Below, one piece after another: positions 24,290 to 33,887 of a DNA stretch of 64,000 nucleotides. The position numbers and the translations under genes are program-made. How positions within the stretch are numbered: position 1 is the first letter of the stretch; the number at the start of each line of letters is the position of its first letter. Under the pieces are notes generated by a model. It saw only the letters and a program-made list of their open reading frames with translations, did not search any database and was not told the DNA's origin. Origin of the DNA: Streptomyces griseoruber (GTDB lineage: Bacteria > Actinomycetota > Actinomycetes > Streptomycetales > Streptomycetaceae); NCBI RefSeq assembly GCF_001514205.1, contig NZ_KQ948764.1:124001-188000 (forward strand), given 5' to 3'.

Positions 24290-24849
24290 GGACGCACCTC
24301 CACGGGCGAGAAGTCACGGGACGGCGGCTGCTCGACGTCCGCGGGACCGAGGGCGGCGAGTTCCGGCGCGAGGGAGCGCAGCCGGGCCAGGGAACGGTGG
24401 GTGGTGGACCGTACGGTGCCCACCGAGCAGCCCAGGATCCGGGCCACGTCGGCCTCCGGGAGATCCTCGAAGTAGCGCAGCACGAGGACGGTGCGCTGAC
24501 GGGCGGTCAGCCGGGACAGGGCCGCGCGCATCACGAGGCGCAGGTCGGCGGCGGAGGAGCCGTCCGGGTCGGCGCCGGGTTCCGGCGGCTCGGCGACGCT
24601 GACCTCACGCCGACGCCACTTCAGCCGCCAGCGGCTGATCTGCTGGCGGTACAGCACCTGCCGTACGTACGCCTCGGGTTCCTCGATGCGGTGCCAGCGG
24701 CCCGCGGCCTTGGCCAGAGCGTTCTGGAGCAGGTCCTCGCCGGCGTGCCGGTCGCCGCCGCTGAGCAGGACGGCGGTCCTCAGCAGCGCGGACGACCTGC
24801 TGTCCACGAAGTCGCGGAAGCTCTCCAGTCCCTCGGCATCCATCGTCAC
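24286..24849 (-). CDS. SigE-family (ECF) RNA polymerase sigma factor
   Basis: A 187-residue ECF sigma factor of the SigE family common in Streptomyces. Region 2 covers FRDFVDSRSSALLRTAVLLS and AGEDLLQNALAKAAGRW. Region 4 covers LTARQRTVLVLRYFEDLPEA, then DVARILGCSVGTVRSTTHRS. Regions are joined by a short linker. It leads a two-gene operon with the propeller protein that probably controls or uses it. No promoter with its own target signature was recognised upstream. Confidence 0.93.
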   Translation of the reverse strand: MTMDAEGLESFRDFVDSRSSALLRTAVLLSGGDRHAGEDLLQNALAKAAGRWHRIEEPEAYVRQVLYRQQISRWRLKWRRREVSVAEPPEPGADPDGSSAADLRLVMRAALSRLTARQRTVLVLRYFEDLPEADVARILGCSVGTVRSTTHRSLARLRSLAPELAALGPADVEQPPSRDFSPVEVRP

Positions 24850-24983
24850 CTTCTCTTCCCCCGGAGCGGACCCGCTGCCCGATCCCTGTGCCCCGTGTGA
24901 CGCCTCCGGGCGGGCGCCGCTATGCCTGTCGGCGCGGAAATAATTCCGCCGGCCGGGAAGGGGTGCTGCCCTACGGTGGCCGT

Positions 24984-25024
24984 ATGAGCCGGCCGCTGCT
25001 GTTCCTCGACGTCGACGGGCCGCT
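24984..25024 (+). pseudogene. 5' fragment of a HAD-family hydrolase gene split by the mobile element
   Basis: ATG 24984 encodes MSRPLLFLDVDGPL, the catalytic DxD motif (DVD) of a HAD hydrolase, and then runs into the element at codon 14, where five foreign codons lead to a TGA. The rest of the gene resumes at 37112. Joined at the shared GGCCGCT, the frame is restored to a complete protein of 167 residues. Confidence 0.9.
25018..25024. repeat. Left direct repeat / insertion core of the mobile element
   Basis: GGCCGCT belongs to the HAD gene (GAC GGG CCG CT) and recurs at 37107-37113, exactly where the HAD gene continues. It is the likely crossover core or target duplication of the element. 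Confidence 0.8.
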
Positions 25025-25067
25025 TAGCTTTGCAGTTTGAGCGTGTCTCTTTGTCTCACTCGAAAGA

Positions 25068-26558
25068 GTGCCAAACTCGCCCTTATACCTTGCAGTCGGT
25101 GATGTCTCACATAACGTGCCGGTCGTGATCCTGCACCTCTTCTCCTCTACTGGCTGGGAAAGTTGGGACCTTCCGTCTCGGCCTCTCATCCGCCACGGAA
25201 TGCCCGTCCTCGTCGACGAAGACCTCCGCTTCGAAGACGAGGACGGCCCTCGCCCCACCGTCGCCATGAACCGGTGGCTCCAGGAGTTGCCCATCACAGG
25301 AGCCACCAGCCCCAACACCTGGCGGACCTACGCCCAGCAGCTCAAGTTCTGGTCCGAGTTCCTGTCCGAGCACGGCATCAACGTGTTCGCCGACCAGTTC
25401 CGGCTCCGTGCTGCGCTGTCCGCCTACGCCGAGCACCGGCTGTCGGGGCCCTTGGAGGCGCGGTTGGAGGGGACGAGCTGGAACTTGGCGGTCAAGACGA
25501 TCGCCGCCTTCTACGAGTGGTCCGTGCGTAACAGTCACTGCACCGATGTGCCGTTCAGCTACACCGAAGGCTCATACAGGCGGCCTGACGGCGTACGCAT
25601 GCAGTCGGTACGCAATATGGCGACCGTGCGGGGTGCCAAGCGGCACGCAACCCGCAAGTACCTGGAGCGGCCCTATGTTGAGCTGCTGATGAACGCCTTG
25701 GCCGGCAACGATCCTGATGGCGAGCCCGACCACAAGTTCCGAGGCCGGGAAACCGGCCGGAATACGGCTGGAATCAGCCTGGCCCTCGCTACGGGCCTAC
25801 GGCTGCGAGAGCTGTCCCACCTGACGGTGTGGGAGATTCCGCCGCTACCACGTCTGCCCACTACCGTGCCGGTCCCGCTGGCGCTCGCCCCGCCCACGGC
25901 GAAGGGCGGCAAGGGGCGGCAGACGTGGATCGACTGCGAGGCTCTGGCCCGTATCCACGACTACGTGACGCTGGAGCGGGCGGCCTCCGTCGACGGCTCA
26001 CACTGGCTGCCCAGGCATCCTCTGCACATCGAAGAGCCGACATATGCAGGTGCCCGCATCAACGGCACCTTCCGGCGGTGGCACGTTCTCACCCCAGACG
26101 AACGGCGCCGCCTCGTTGCTCCTGGGGGCGGGAGCGGCCTGCTCGCCGTGCAGTCGGACGGGTCCCCCTTCGTGGACTGGGCGACTGTGCTGCGACGCAC
26201 CTCAGCCCGCGTTCGCGAGCGATTCGACCCTGCGTTCCCGCACGTCTTTCCCCATATGACCCGGCACACCTTTGCCATGGCCACCCTGGAGCGACTGGTG
26301 CGGGGCTACTACCAGCGAGCGGCTCAACTCGTAGTGGACACAGGCGGCGACAACTCCATGGCCCTCTACCTCACCAAGGCCGATCCACTGCTGGTTCTGC
26401 GGGACTTGATGGGACACGCCAGCGTCGCCACCACTCAGGCGTACCTCCACTTGCTGGACACGCAACGGATCTTCCGCGAGGCATATGAGGAAACCTCCCC
26501 CACTCCGCGCGCACTGGTCGAGGCCGCCGCCGAATTCCAGGACTTCGATGCCCGCTGA
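25068..26558 (+). CDS. Tyrosine recombinase, first of an overlapping trio
   Basis: A 496-residue site-specific integrase. The N-terminal DNA-binding SAM-like domain includes NTWRTYAQQLKFWSEFL. The catalytic set looks complete: Arg in ATGLRLRELSHL, Lys in the AKGGKGR beta-hairpin, HMTRH (HxxR), GHASVATTQ with the His, and the nucleophile Tyr in QAYLHLL. The GTG at 25068 is the longest start; later GTG codons near 25117 are possible and no clear ribosome site is seen. A CACTC-GAAA-GAGTG hairpin (25057-25070) overlaps the start. Its 3' end overlaps the next recombinase by 11 bp. Confidence 0.88.
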   Translation: MPNSPLYLAVGDVSHNVPVVILHLFSSTGWESWDLPSRPLIRHGMPVLVDEDLRFEDEDGPRPTVAMNRWLQELPITGATSPNTWRTYAQQLKFWSEFLSEHGINVFADQFRLRAALSAYAEHRLSGPLEARLEGTSWNLAVKTIAAFYEWSVRNSHCTDVPFSYTEGSYRRPDGVRMQSVRNMATVRGAKRHATRKYLERPYVELLMNALAGNDPDGEPDHKFRGRETGRNTAGISLALATGLRLRELSHLTVWEIPPLPRLPTTVPVPLALAPPTAKGGKGRQTWIDCEALARIHDYVTLERAASVDGSHWLPRHPLHIEEPTYAGARINGTFRRWHVLTPDERRRLVAPGGGSGLLAVQSDGSPFVDWATVLRRTSARVRERFDPAFPHVFPHMTRHTFAMATLERLVRGYYQRAAQLVVDTGGDNSMALYLTKADPLLVLRDLMGHASVATTQAYLHLLDTQRIFREAYEETSPTPRALVEAAAEFQDFDAR

Positions 26559-28227
26559 ACTCCGCCACCCTCTCGCTGTCCACTTCATGCTTCCTGGACA
26601 GCGCCCCTACCTCGGCACTCTCCACGAGCTCCCCGACGCCGTTCTCGCCGCCGATCTCGCCCAAGGGCTCATCTCAGCCACCCACCCCGTCGGGCCGATC
26701 CGCACTTACGGCGAGGCAAGGCATGCCGTCCGCTGCGCGCGCCACTTCGCCCGGCACCTGAGCGCCACCGGGTTCAGGGGCGGCCTCAGCCATCTTGCCC
26801 CCGCCCAGGTCACCCAGTACTGGCTTGCATCCGGGTTCACCTTCGAACGGCACAGCCGGATCATGTTGAACGGCTACCGCACGAACGGCGGCCAGCTACA
26901 CGCCAGCATCCAAGCCCATCTCGACGGGCGGTCCGTCAACCGGATGCGCGAGTCCACCCCCAACCGGCCCTACAGCGAAGCGGAATGGCGTCGCCTCGAT
27001 GAGGCCACCAACGCCACCATCACCACCGCCTGGCGGGACCATCGCAGCATCCTGGAAGCCGCCGACCGAGGAGCCGACCCAGCGGCGCACGGCATCACCT
27101 TCGACAATCTCGCCTGGATGGTCCACCGCATCGGCCCCCTCACAGCCAAGGCCATCCGCTCCATGATCCTGGCGGCTCCTGCAACGGCCGAGAAGACGAT
27201 TGCCGTGATCCGCAGCGGCTTCTATCCCACGGCCCCGGTCGCACTCGCCTACAACCTACGTCTGGCGATGCTGACCGGCATCGTTCCGGACGGCATTGAT
27301 GCCCTTACCTGCACCAACCTCACCCGTACAAGTCCATCCACCGCCCTGCTGTCCTACATCAAGGGACGCACCGGCCGCGAATCGCTCAACATCAACGGGC
27401 CCGCGGTTCGGCTCCTGGACCAGTGGCTCAAGCACTCCGCGCCGCTCCGGGAGCACGCCGCAGACGCCGCTGATGACATGTGGATCCACTATTCGGGCAG
27501 ACACGACCTGTCCTCGTCCCCACGCACCCCGTGGTGGCGAACACGCTGGGCGCAGGAGACTGGTCTGCTCGACGACCACCGACAGCCACTCGTCCCGCAC
27601 AGCGGCCGGATCCGCGCCACCTACCACCACCGTCGCGACCGCTCCGCCTGGACCGGTCGTACCACGATCGACCCCAACCACACCCCCACGGTCGAAGGCG
27701 ACCACTACCTGTCCCACCACACCCCCGCGCAGGTGGACGCCATCGAGGGGATCATCGAAGACGCTCAGCGGGACATCCGACGCAAAGCCGAACCGCCGGT
27801 CGTCGTCACTCATCAAGACACAGCCCGCTTCGCCGCCGACTTCCCCCACCTCGCCAAAGAGAACGGGCTCGACGCCGACGCCCTCAAGCGACTGCTGACC
27901 GGTGAACAGGACGTTTTTCTGGCCTCCTGCGTAAACCCCTACAACAGCCCACACGCCCCAGCCGAAACCCTTTGCCCGGCCCGTCCCTGGGTCTGCCTGC
28001 TGTGCCCGCTCGCGGTTTTCGCTCCACGTCACCTGCCCAACCTGCTCCGCCTCAAGAAGTACTTCTCGGATCAGGCAAGGAACATGACGACGCCGCAGTT
28101 CCTGGCGGTCTTCGGCCCCTATGTCGATCGACTCGATGCCGACGTACTGCCGCGCTTCAGCTCTGCGGCCATCCGAGTCGCCACCGACACCGCGTTCGCA
28201 CCCCTGCACCCGGAGGAAGCCCCATGA
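26548..28227 (+). CDS. Tyrosine-recombinase-like protein with degenerate active site, second of the trio
   Basis: A 559-residue protein of the integrase type found in multi-recombinase elements. The ATG at 26548 lies inside the end of the first recombinase gene. The first catalytic Arg seems lost: where active members read ATGLRLRE, it reads MLTGIVPDGIDAL. An HSGR (HxxR) and a Tyr in GDHYLSHH remain. A C-terminal WVCLLCPLAVF cysteine pair with FSDQARNMTTPQF follows. It probably acts with the other two as a structural or regulatory subunit. The stop overlaps the third gene by ATGA. Confidence 0.82.
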   Translation: MPAELRHPLAVHFMLPGQRPYLGTLHELPDAVLAADLAQGLISATHPVGPIRTYGEARHAVRCARHFARHLSATGFRGGLSHLAPAQVTQYWLASGFTFERHSRIMLNGYRTNGGQLHASIQAHLDGRSVNRMRESTPNRPYSEAEWRRLDEATNATITTAWRDHRSILEAADRGADPAAHGITFDNLAWMVHRIGPLTAKAIRSMILAAPATAEKTIAVIRSGFYPTAPVALAYNLRLAMLTGIVPDGIDALTCTNLTRTSPSTALLSYIKGRTGRESLNINGPAVRLLDQWLKHSAPLREHAADAADDMWIHYSGRHDLSSSPRTPWWRTRWAQETGLLDDHRQPLVPHSGRIRATYHHRRDRSAWTGRTTIDPNHTPTVEGDHYLSHHTPAQVDAIEGIIEDAQRDIRRKAEPPVVVTHQDTARFAADFPHLAKENGLDADALKRLLTGEQDVFLASCVNPYNSPHAPAETLCPARPWVCLLCPLAVFAPRHLPNLLRLKKYFSDQARNMTTPQFLAVFGPYVDRLDADVLPRFSSAAIRVATDTAFAPLHPEEAP

Positions 28228-29918
28228 CCAGCGCCATCCCGCTGCCCCAAACCAACCCGAACCGGCACCCCTTCCTAGGGATGAACATCCTCCAAACCGC
28301 TGGATACCGCATCAAGCCCGGTATGCGCGGCCCCTGCTTCGATCAAGACATCTGGGACCTGACGGCGGTCGCCGACGCTCCTGCGTCCTGGCCCCGCAGC
28401 GAGAAGATCCTGGACTTCACCACCATCGCCAACCCTCGCTGGCGAAGCGTCGCCCGGGCCTACCTGATGGCCCGGATCCTGCCCACCCACCCGGACGTCG
28501 CCGTTCTTCCACATGCCTACCGAACCCCTCTCGCACTCCCCACCCTTCGTCACGAAGTCAGCCGACTGACTGCCTGGCTCAACCACCTCACCGGGGCTGG
28601 GATCAACAGCCTCTCGCTCGTCAGGCAGCCCCACTGCGACACCTACCTGAGTGTCATCTCCCGCAGCCGCACGGATCCGGAGCGGTCCGTCACTCCCGGC
28701 ACCGTCGCGGGGTACGTCCTGACAGCCCAAGCTCTGATGGCCTACTCGCCGTTGCTTCCAGACTGTTACCCACCCGGTTTCCGTCCCTGGGGTGACCGCA
28801 GTGCCGCCGAAGTCGCCGGCTACGAACGCGCCGACGCCAATCGGACCGCGCCCGTGCCCGACGACATCCTGCGGCCCTTGCTCTGCAACTCGATCTACCT
28901 CATCGACGTGGTCGGGCCTCACCTCACAGCTGAAGCCGCCCGAGCCCGACAAGTCATCGCTTCACGGGCAGGAATCAGATCCGCACTGCGCATCGACCAG
29001 TATCCGCAGGTCATTGGTGAAATCCAGCGACAGATGAAGGCGGGTATCCCCGCCCCCCGCACCACGCCCGGCTACATCGGCAAGCGACTTGCGACGGGCT
29101 GGGAACAAGACGACCCACTACTGCCGTTCGCCTTCGACTCGTTCGTGAGGGACACCGCACTCTCGCTCTCCAAGAGGCGCGATCTGGAACGTCTCCGACC
29201 TCACCTGGAAGCCTGGATCAGGCACTGCGGAACCGAACCGCCATGGTGTCGGGATGCCACCGCCGTTCCCCGGGCCGATAACCACTCCGCCGTTCCGTTC
29301 GCCATCCCTGTGGACCACTTCGGACTGGAGACCATGGTCCACGTCATCGCCAGCGCCGCGTTCTACCTCACCGCCGCGCTCTCCGGAATGAGGGCCTCCG
29401 AGCTGGCCGAGCTCACCGGCGGGGCCTGTCGACGCGAAGACCGCTCCCAAGGTCCCCGGCTCTGGGTGGACTCCCGTCGTATCAAGGGAGAGGAATTCGG
29501 CGGGGTACCCGACTCCTGGGTGGTGATCGAAGAGGTTCACCGAGCCTTGGGCGCGGCCGAGGCCGTCATTGGCACCAAGCCCGGCGAACTCCTCTTCGCT
29601 TCGGGGAGTAACTCCGGCAACCGCTATGCCGCTCTCCGGAACTGGGTCAACGGATCTTGCGGACAGCGTCTGGGCCTTGCCCCCATCCCCGATGGGCCGG
29701 TGCACCCGCGCGCTCTCCGCCGTACTCTCGCGCTGTCCATCGCCCAGCGCCCGCACGGCCTCCTGGCTGCGAAATGGCATCTCAAGCACGTATCCGTGGC
29801 TACGACAGAGGGTTACGCCGACCCTCGGGAATTGCATCAGATGGGCGAGAAGTCGCAGGTCGCCAGCTCACGGACACGGCTTCACGGTCTCCGACGCTAC
29901 TACGAACTAGCGGCCTGA
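28224..29918 (+). CDS. Tyrosine recombinase, third of the trio
   Basis: A 564-residue integrase with a long N-terminal region and a C-terminal catalytic domain. Seen are Arg in ALSGMRASELAEL, Lys in RRIKGEEFG, HPRALRRTLA (the HxLRRT box), a His in KWHLKHVSVATT, and the Tyr in EGYADPREL. ATG 28224 overlaps the upstream stop by ATGA, so the three recombinases are made in fixed order from one transcript. Such trios are known as recombinase-in-trio (RIT) elements. Confidence 0.87.
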   Translation: MTSAIPLPQTNPNRHPFLGMNILQTAGYRIKPGMRGPCFDQDIWDLTAVADAPASWPRSEKILDFTTIANPRWRSVARAYLMARILPTHPDVAVLPHAYRTPLALPTLRHEVSRLTAWLNHLTGAGINSLSLVRQPHCDTYLSVISRSRTDPERSVTPGTVAGYVLTAQALMAYSPLLPDCYPPGFRPWGDRSAAEVAGYERADANRTAPVPDDILRPLLCNSIYLIDVVGPHLTAEAARARQVIASRAGIRSALRIDQYPQVIGEIQRQMKAGIPAPRTTPGYIGKRLATGWEQDDPLLPFAFDSFVRDTALSLSKRRDLERLRPHLEAWIRHCGTEPPWCRDATAVPRADNHSAVPFAIPVDHFGLETMVHVIASAAFYLTAALSGMRASELAELTGGACRREDRSQGPRLWVDSRRIKGEEFGGVPDSWVVIEEVHRALGAAEAVIGTKPGELLFASGSNSGNRYAALRNWVNGSCGQRLGLAPIPDGPVHPRALRRTLALSIAQRPHGLLAAKWHLKHVSVATTEGYADPRELHQMGEKSQVASSRTRLHGLRRYYELAA

Positions 29919-29946
29919 GCAGACATGTTGCCGAGGCGATCCCGTT

Positions 29947-29994
29947 TGATGCATGATCTGCCCTCCAGAAGGGATGGTCTGGAGTGGTGCATCA
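29947..29994. promoter_or_regulatory. Nested inverted repeats before the second recombinase module
   Basis: TGATGCA (29947-29953) pairs with TGCATCA (29988-29994), and inside them TCCAGA (29964-29969) pairs with TCTGGA (29978-29983). The structure ends over the GTG start at 29984. Nested symmetry of this kind suits a recombinase-binding site or an autoregulatory operator, and it marks the junction between the two recombinase modules. Confidence 0.5.
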
Positions 29995-31087
29995 GCAGAA
30001 GGTGGCCCTGGCCGGGGCGGCTCGTTTGGAGCTCGTGTCCGGGGTGGTTCAGTTGCGTCCGGAGGACGCGATGTTCGACGCGATGCTGAGGGGCTGGCGG
30101 GCTCAGCAGAAGTCGCGCGGCTTGAAGGACGAGACGATCGACCCCCGGGAACGGCTGGTCCGCCGGTTCCTCGAGTTCACGAACGACTACCCGTGGCAGT
30201 GGACGCCGGCCCACATGGACGAGTGGTCCGCCTCGCTGACGGGCGAGAAGCATCTGGCGCCGTCCACGATCCGCAGCTACCAGGGTGACATCCGGCTGTT
30301 CACCGAGTTCCTCATCGACGGCCGCTACGGCTGGGGACCTGCCTGTGAAGAAGCCTTCGGCGTTCACCCGGTGGCGATCGCGCACGAGTGGAACACCCTG
30401 CCCCACCTGCAGGACTACGAAGGCGATCCGGAAGCGAGGCCGTTCACCCGCGAAGAACTGCAGCGGTTCCTCGACTACGCCGACGACCAGGTCGCACGCG
30501 CCGTGAAGTCCAAGCGCAAGGGCGCCCTCGCCGCCTACCGCGACGCCACCCTCTTCAAGGTCATCTACGGCTGGGGCCTTCGCCGGACCGAGACGTCGAA
30601 GCTCGACGTGGTCGACTTCGGACGGAACCCGAAGGCTCGCCAGTTCGGCCGGTACGGCACGCTCAACGTCCGCTACGGCAAAGCAAAGAAGGGCCAGCCG
30701 CCACGACGAAGGAACGTGCTGTCGGTGATGGACTGGGCCGTCGAGGCGGTCGAGGACTACGTCGAGAACGTCCGGCCGCGCTTCGGTTTCCCCGATCACC
30801 CCGCTCTGTGGATCACCGAACGCGGGGGACGCCTGCAGCCGAGCTCGATCAACGACCGGTTCGAGGCATACCGAGACGCCCTAAAGCTCCCAAAAGAACT
30901 AGTTCCGCACTCAATTCGTCACTCTTACGTCACGCATCTGACCGAGGACGGGGTGGACCGGCGCTTCATCCAGCAGCAGGCCGGTCACGAGTGCGACAGC
31001 TCCACGGCCATCTACACCCACGTCAGCGACGACTTCATGAACACTGCCCTGAGCAAGGCACTGGCCCCGGCGTTCGCCGGCGTCTGA
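29984..31087 (+). CDS. Tyrosine recombinase (TnpA/XerD type) of the second module
   Basis: A 367-residue integrase of compact XerD size. The SAM-like core domain (EWSASLTGEKHLAPSTIRSY) precedes a catalytic domain with Arg in YGWGLRRTETSKL, Lys in GKAKKGQPPRRR, HSIRHSYVTHL, QQAGHECDSST with His, and Tyr in AIYTHVSDDF. All catalytic residues look intact. Two successive GTG codons (29984, 29987) can start it. It is followed 14 bp later by an HTH gene and then the Cys-rich protein, a three-gene module. Confidence 0.9.
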   Translation: MVHQQKVALAGAARLELVSGVVQLRPEDAMFDAMLRGWRAQQKSRGLKDETIDPRERLVRRFLEFTNDYPWQWTPAHMDEWSASLTGEKHLAPSTIRSYQGDIRLFTEFLIDGRYGWGPACEEAFGVHPVAIAHEWNTLPHLQDYEGDPEARPFTREELQRFLDYADDQVARAVKSKRKGALAAYRDATLFKVIYGWGLRRTETSKLDVVDFGRNPKARQFGRYGTLNVRYGKAKKGQPPRRRNVLSVMDWAVEAVEDYVENVRPRFGFPDHPALWITERGGRLQPSSINDRFEAYRDALKLPKELVPHSIRHSYVTHLTEDGVDRRFIQQQAGHECDSSTAIYTHVSDDFMNTALSKALAPAFAGV

Positions 31088-31101
31088 CGAGGAAGGACCC
31101 G

Positions 31102-31449
31102 ATGATGGCCGCCAAGCTCGACTACCACTGGCACCTGCGCAAGGTCATGGCGGACTGCGGGATGTTCTCCACCACCGACCTCATCCCACCGCTGAAGGAA
31201 CGCGGCATCACACTGTCGTCGAGCCAGGTCTACCGGCTCGTCGTCGAGCGGCCCGAACGCCTCAGCCTGAAGATCCTCATGGCCCTGCTCGACATCCTCG
31301 ACTGCACCATGGACGACCTCATCGAGCCCATCGCCGTGGCCGGCTCCGCAACGAAGCCGAAGAAGGCCGCAGCAGGCGGGACTTCGATCTCCGAAGGAGT
31401 CGGCGACCTGCGTCCCCGGAGGGCCCGGATCACAGGTGTCGACCGGTGA
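31102..31449 (+). CDS. XRE-type HTH regulator of the second module
   Basis: A 115-residue DNA-binding protein. A Cro/cI-like helix-turn-helix is seen at ERGITLSSSQVYRLVVERPE, followed by LSLKILMALLDILDCTMDDL, the typical HTH_26 end. A basic Lys/Ala tail follows. Two adjacent ATG codons (31102, 31105) follow GAGGAAGGACC. It overlaps the next gene by GTGA and probably controls or assists the module's recombinase. Confidence 0.85.
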   Translation: MMAAKLDYHWHLRKVMADCGMFSTTDLIPPLKERGITLSSSQVYRLVVERPERLSLKILMALLDILDCTMDDLIEPIAVAGSATKPKKAAAGGTSISEGVGDLRPRRARITGVDR

Positions 31450-33887
31450 CCGGTCTCGCCGACGAGGTCCTCGCGGATCCAGTCGGCCTGGTCGTGCGCC
31501 TGGTCGGCAACGCCGAAAAGCATCTGCCCGCCGAGCACATCCGAGACATCGTTCTCACGGTCGTACACACACGAGCAGGCCGCCGCAGTCTCGCCCAGGC
31601 CCTGCACGACGACCCGTCGTTACTGAGGACCGGACAACCACCGGCACCCTACTGCGTCGCCAAACTCCTCATGGCCCTGAACGACGCCGGAGCCCAGAAC
31701 GTCGCGCTGCCCCGCTGCGGCGAATGCGGACGCGCATGCCGCTACGTCGGCAGCAGCACCGGCGGACGGTGGGGATGCTCGCCCTGCTTCGACAAGCCGG
31801 CCGTCTGCGCGGGCTGCCACCAAGAACGACGCGTCACCAGCCGGGACCGCCACGGCGAGCCCCGCTGTCAGAACTGCCCTGACACCGACGGCGATCCGCT
31901 GCGGGAACTCACCGAGCTGATCACGAACCTCGATCCCGGCCTCAACACCGACGCGATCCTGGCCGCGCTCGGCCGCGCCACCGTCCGGCCCGCCGGGCAG
32001 CGGCGCCTGGCCTGGGCCGTCGTCGCCCGCCCCGAGCTGCTGACCGGGGCCGGTTACGAAGCCCCCACCCCTGCTGCCCTGCGGTTCATCAATGAACTCG
32101 TCGAGGCCGGGGCGACCAAGGTGGTCCGGCCGGCCTGCCCGCGCTGCCACGGAGTGAAGGCGCTGTCCAAACTGCTGGAGGGCAAGAGGATCTGCCGGGC
32201 CTGCTTTGCCCGCCACGCGGCCGTTGCCTGCTCCGGCTGCGGAGCCGTGCGCGAGCCTGCCACCCGCGACTCCGAGGGGCGGCCGTTGTGTCCGAACTGC
32301 ATGATCAGACAGCCCGCGAACCTGGAGGAGTGCGTCGGCTGCCGCCGACGCATGCCCGTCGCAACGAGGCTGCCCGACGGCCCGCGTTGCAACAACTGCC
32401 GCCCAAGGATCACCGCTGAGTGCGGCATCTGCCGACGAATGGCGCCCTGCGAGATGTCCCGGGCCACCGGCCAGCCGTGGTGCGAACGCTGCCAGCACCG
32501 ATGGGTGACCTGCAGCGGCTGCGACTCCGTCGCCCAGGCCCGCGGCGGCACCTGGGAGGCACCGTTGTGCGCGAAGTGCACCAACCCCGACCCCGACTTC
32601 TGGGGCCGCTGCCCGGTCTGCACCACCACCTGGCAGCTCAGCCCCCGCCCCTGCCAGCGGTGCGTCCTCGACCAGCAAGTACGCGACCTCCTGGGTGACG
32701 CCACCGGGGCCCTTCGTCCTGAACTCGCCCCGTTCCACGAAGCATTGACCAGTGCCGAGCGCCCCGACGTCGCCATCGCCTGGATCTCCCGCTCAAAGGC
32801 CCGCGATCTCCTGGAGCACATAGGACGCGACGAGCGGCCCGTCACCCACGAGGTACTCGACGAACTGCCCCCGGGCAAAGTGCTGGCCCACCTGCGCAGT
32901 GTCCTGGTCGCGACCGGCACCCTCCCGCCCCGCGACGAACGGCTCATCGCCCTGGAGAAATGGATCACCGAGACCGTCCAGACCCGCACCGATCTCGCCG
33001 AGCGCCGGATCCTGCACGGCTACGCGGTCTGGCACCACATGCGCCGACTCCGACGACGCCTCGGCGAAGACCACACGACTCGACTCCAGGATCTGAACGT
33101 TCGCTGCCACGTCACCGCAGCCGACAGCTTCCTGACCTGGCTCAACCGAGAAGGGCTCACGCTGGGGACGTGCACCCAGCCGGACCTGGAACGTTGGATG
33201 GCCGATGCCACGGTCAGCTACCGCGACGAGACCGGCCACTTCGTGCGCTGGTCGGTACAGCACGGGCACGCCCGCGGACTCACCTATGGCACCGTCCGCT
33301 GGGCCGGCCCCCAGGGCACCATCGACAGCGAGAAACGGTGGGCCGACGCCCGGCGCCTCCTCAACGACGACACGCTGCCGACCCCGGATCGCGTCGCTGG
33401 CCTGCTGCTGATCCTCTACGCGCAGAAGATCGCGACCATCAGCCAACTCACCGTCGACGACGTCCACATCGACGGCGACACCGTCACGATCACATTCGGC
33501 AGCTCGCCAGTCGTCCTCCCCACACCGCTGGCCAGCCTGGTCCGTGAGCTCGTCGCGAACCGCCGAGGCAAGGCCAAGATCGGCAGTCCGGACGATTGCC
33601 CCTGGCTGTTCCCGGGCGGCCATCCAGGGCTCCCTCTCACCGACAGCCAGATCGGCAAGCGCCTCCACGGCATCGGAATTCGACCCAAACAGGATCGGTC
33701 CACTGCGCTGTTCACCCTCGCGACCGAGCTTCCCGCCGCGATCCTCGCCCGGATGCTCGGCATCCACATCAAGGTCGCCGTCCAGTGGCAAAAAGCATCG
33801 GCCGGCGACTGGGCCGCCTACGCCGCCGACGTCAGCGGCCGCAATGCACCGCACCAACCGATCCACGAACCAGGAGCGACACCATGA
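31446..33887 (+). CDS. Cys-rich zinc-ribbon protein fused to a degenerate recombinase-like domain
   Basis: An 813-residue protein. Residues about 90-420 hold at least eight CxxC pairs (CGECGRAC, CAGCHQ, CPRCHG, CSGCGAV, CVGCRRRM, CGICRRM, CSGCDSV, CPVCTTTW), which should bind several zinc ions. The C-terminal half has the size and rhythm of an integrase catalytic domain (LLLILYAQKIATISQLTVDD, then CPWLFPGGHPGLPLTDSQI) but lacks the Arg, HxxR and Tyr. It is translationally coupled on both sides. It may be a DNA- or protein-binding accessory subunit of the second module's recombinase. I do not know a characterised homologue. Confidence 0.85.
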   Translation: MTGLADEVLADPVGLVVRLVGNAEKHLPAEHIRDIVLTVVHTRAGRRSLAQALHDDPSLLRTGQPPAPYCVAKLLMALNDAGAQNVALPRCGECGRACRYVGSSTGGRWGCSPCFDKPAVCAGCHQERRVTSRDRHGEPRCQNCPDTDGDPLRELTELITNLDPGLNTDAILAALGRATVRPAGQRRLAWAVVARPELLTGAGYEAPTPAALRFINELVEAGATKVVRPACPRCHGVKALSKLLEGKRICRACFARHAAVACSGCGAVREPATRDSEGRPLCPNCMIRQPANLEECVGCRRRMPVATRLPDGPRCNNCRPRITAECGICRRMAPCEMSRATGQPWCERCQHRWVTCSGCDSVAQARGGTWEAPLCAKCTNPDPDFWGRCPVCTTTWQLSPRPCQRCVLDQQVRDLLGDATGALRPELAPFHEALTSAERPDVAIAWISRSKARDLLEHIGRDERPVTHEVLDELPPGKVLAHLRSVLVATGTLPPRDERLIALEKWITETVQTRTDLAERRILHGYAVWHHMRRLRRRLGEDHTTRLQDLNVRCHVTAADSFLTWLNREGLTLGTCTQPDLERWMADATVSYRDETGHFVRWSVQHGHARGLTYGTVRWAGPQGTIDSEKRWADARRLLNDDTLPTPDRVAGLLLILYAQKIATISQLTVDDVHIDGDTVTITFGSSPVVLPTPLASLVRELVANRRGKAKIGSPDDCPWLFPGGHPGLPLTDSQIGKRLHGIGIRPKQDRSTALFTLATELPAAILARMLGIHIKVAVQWQKASAGDWAAYAADVSGRNAPHQPIHEPGATP

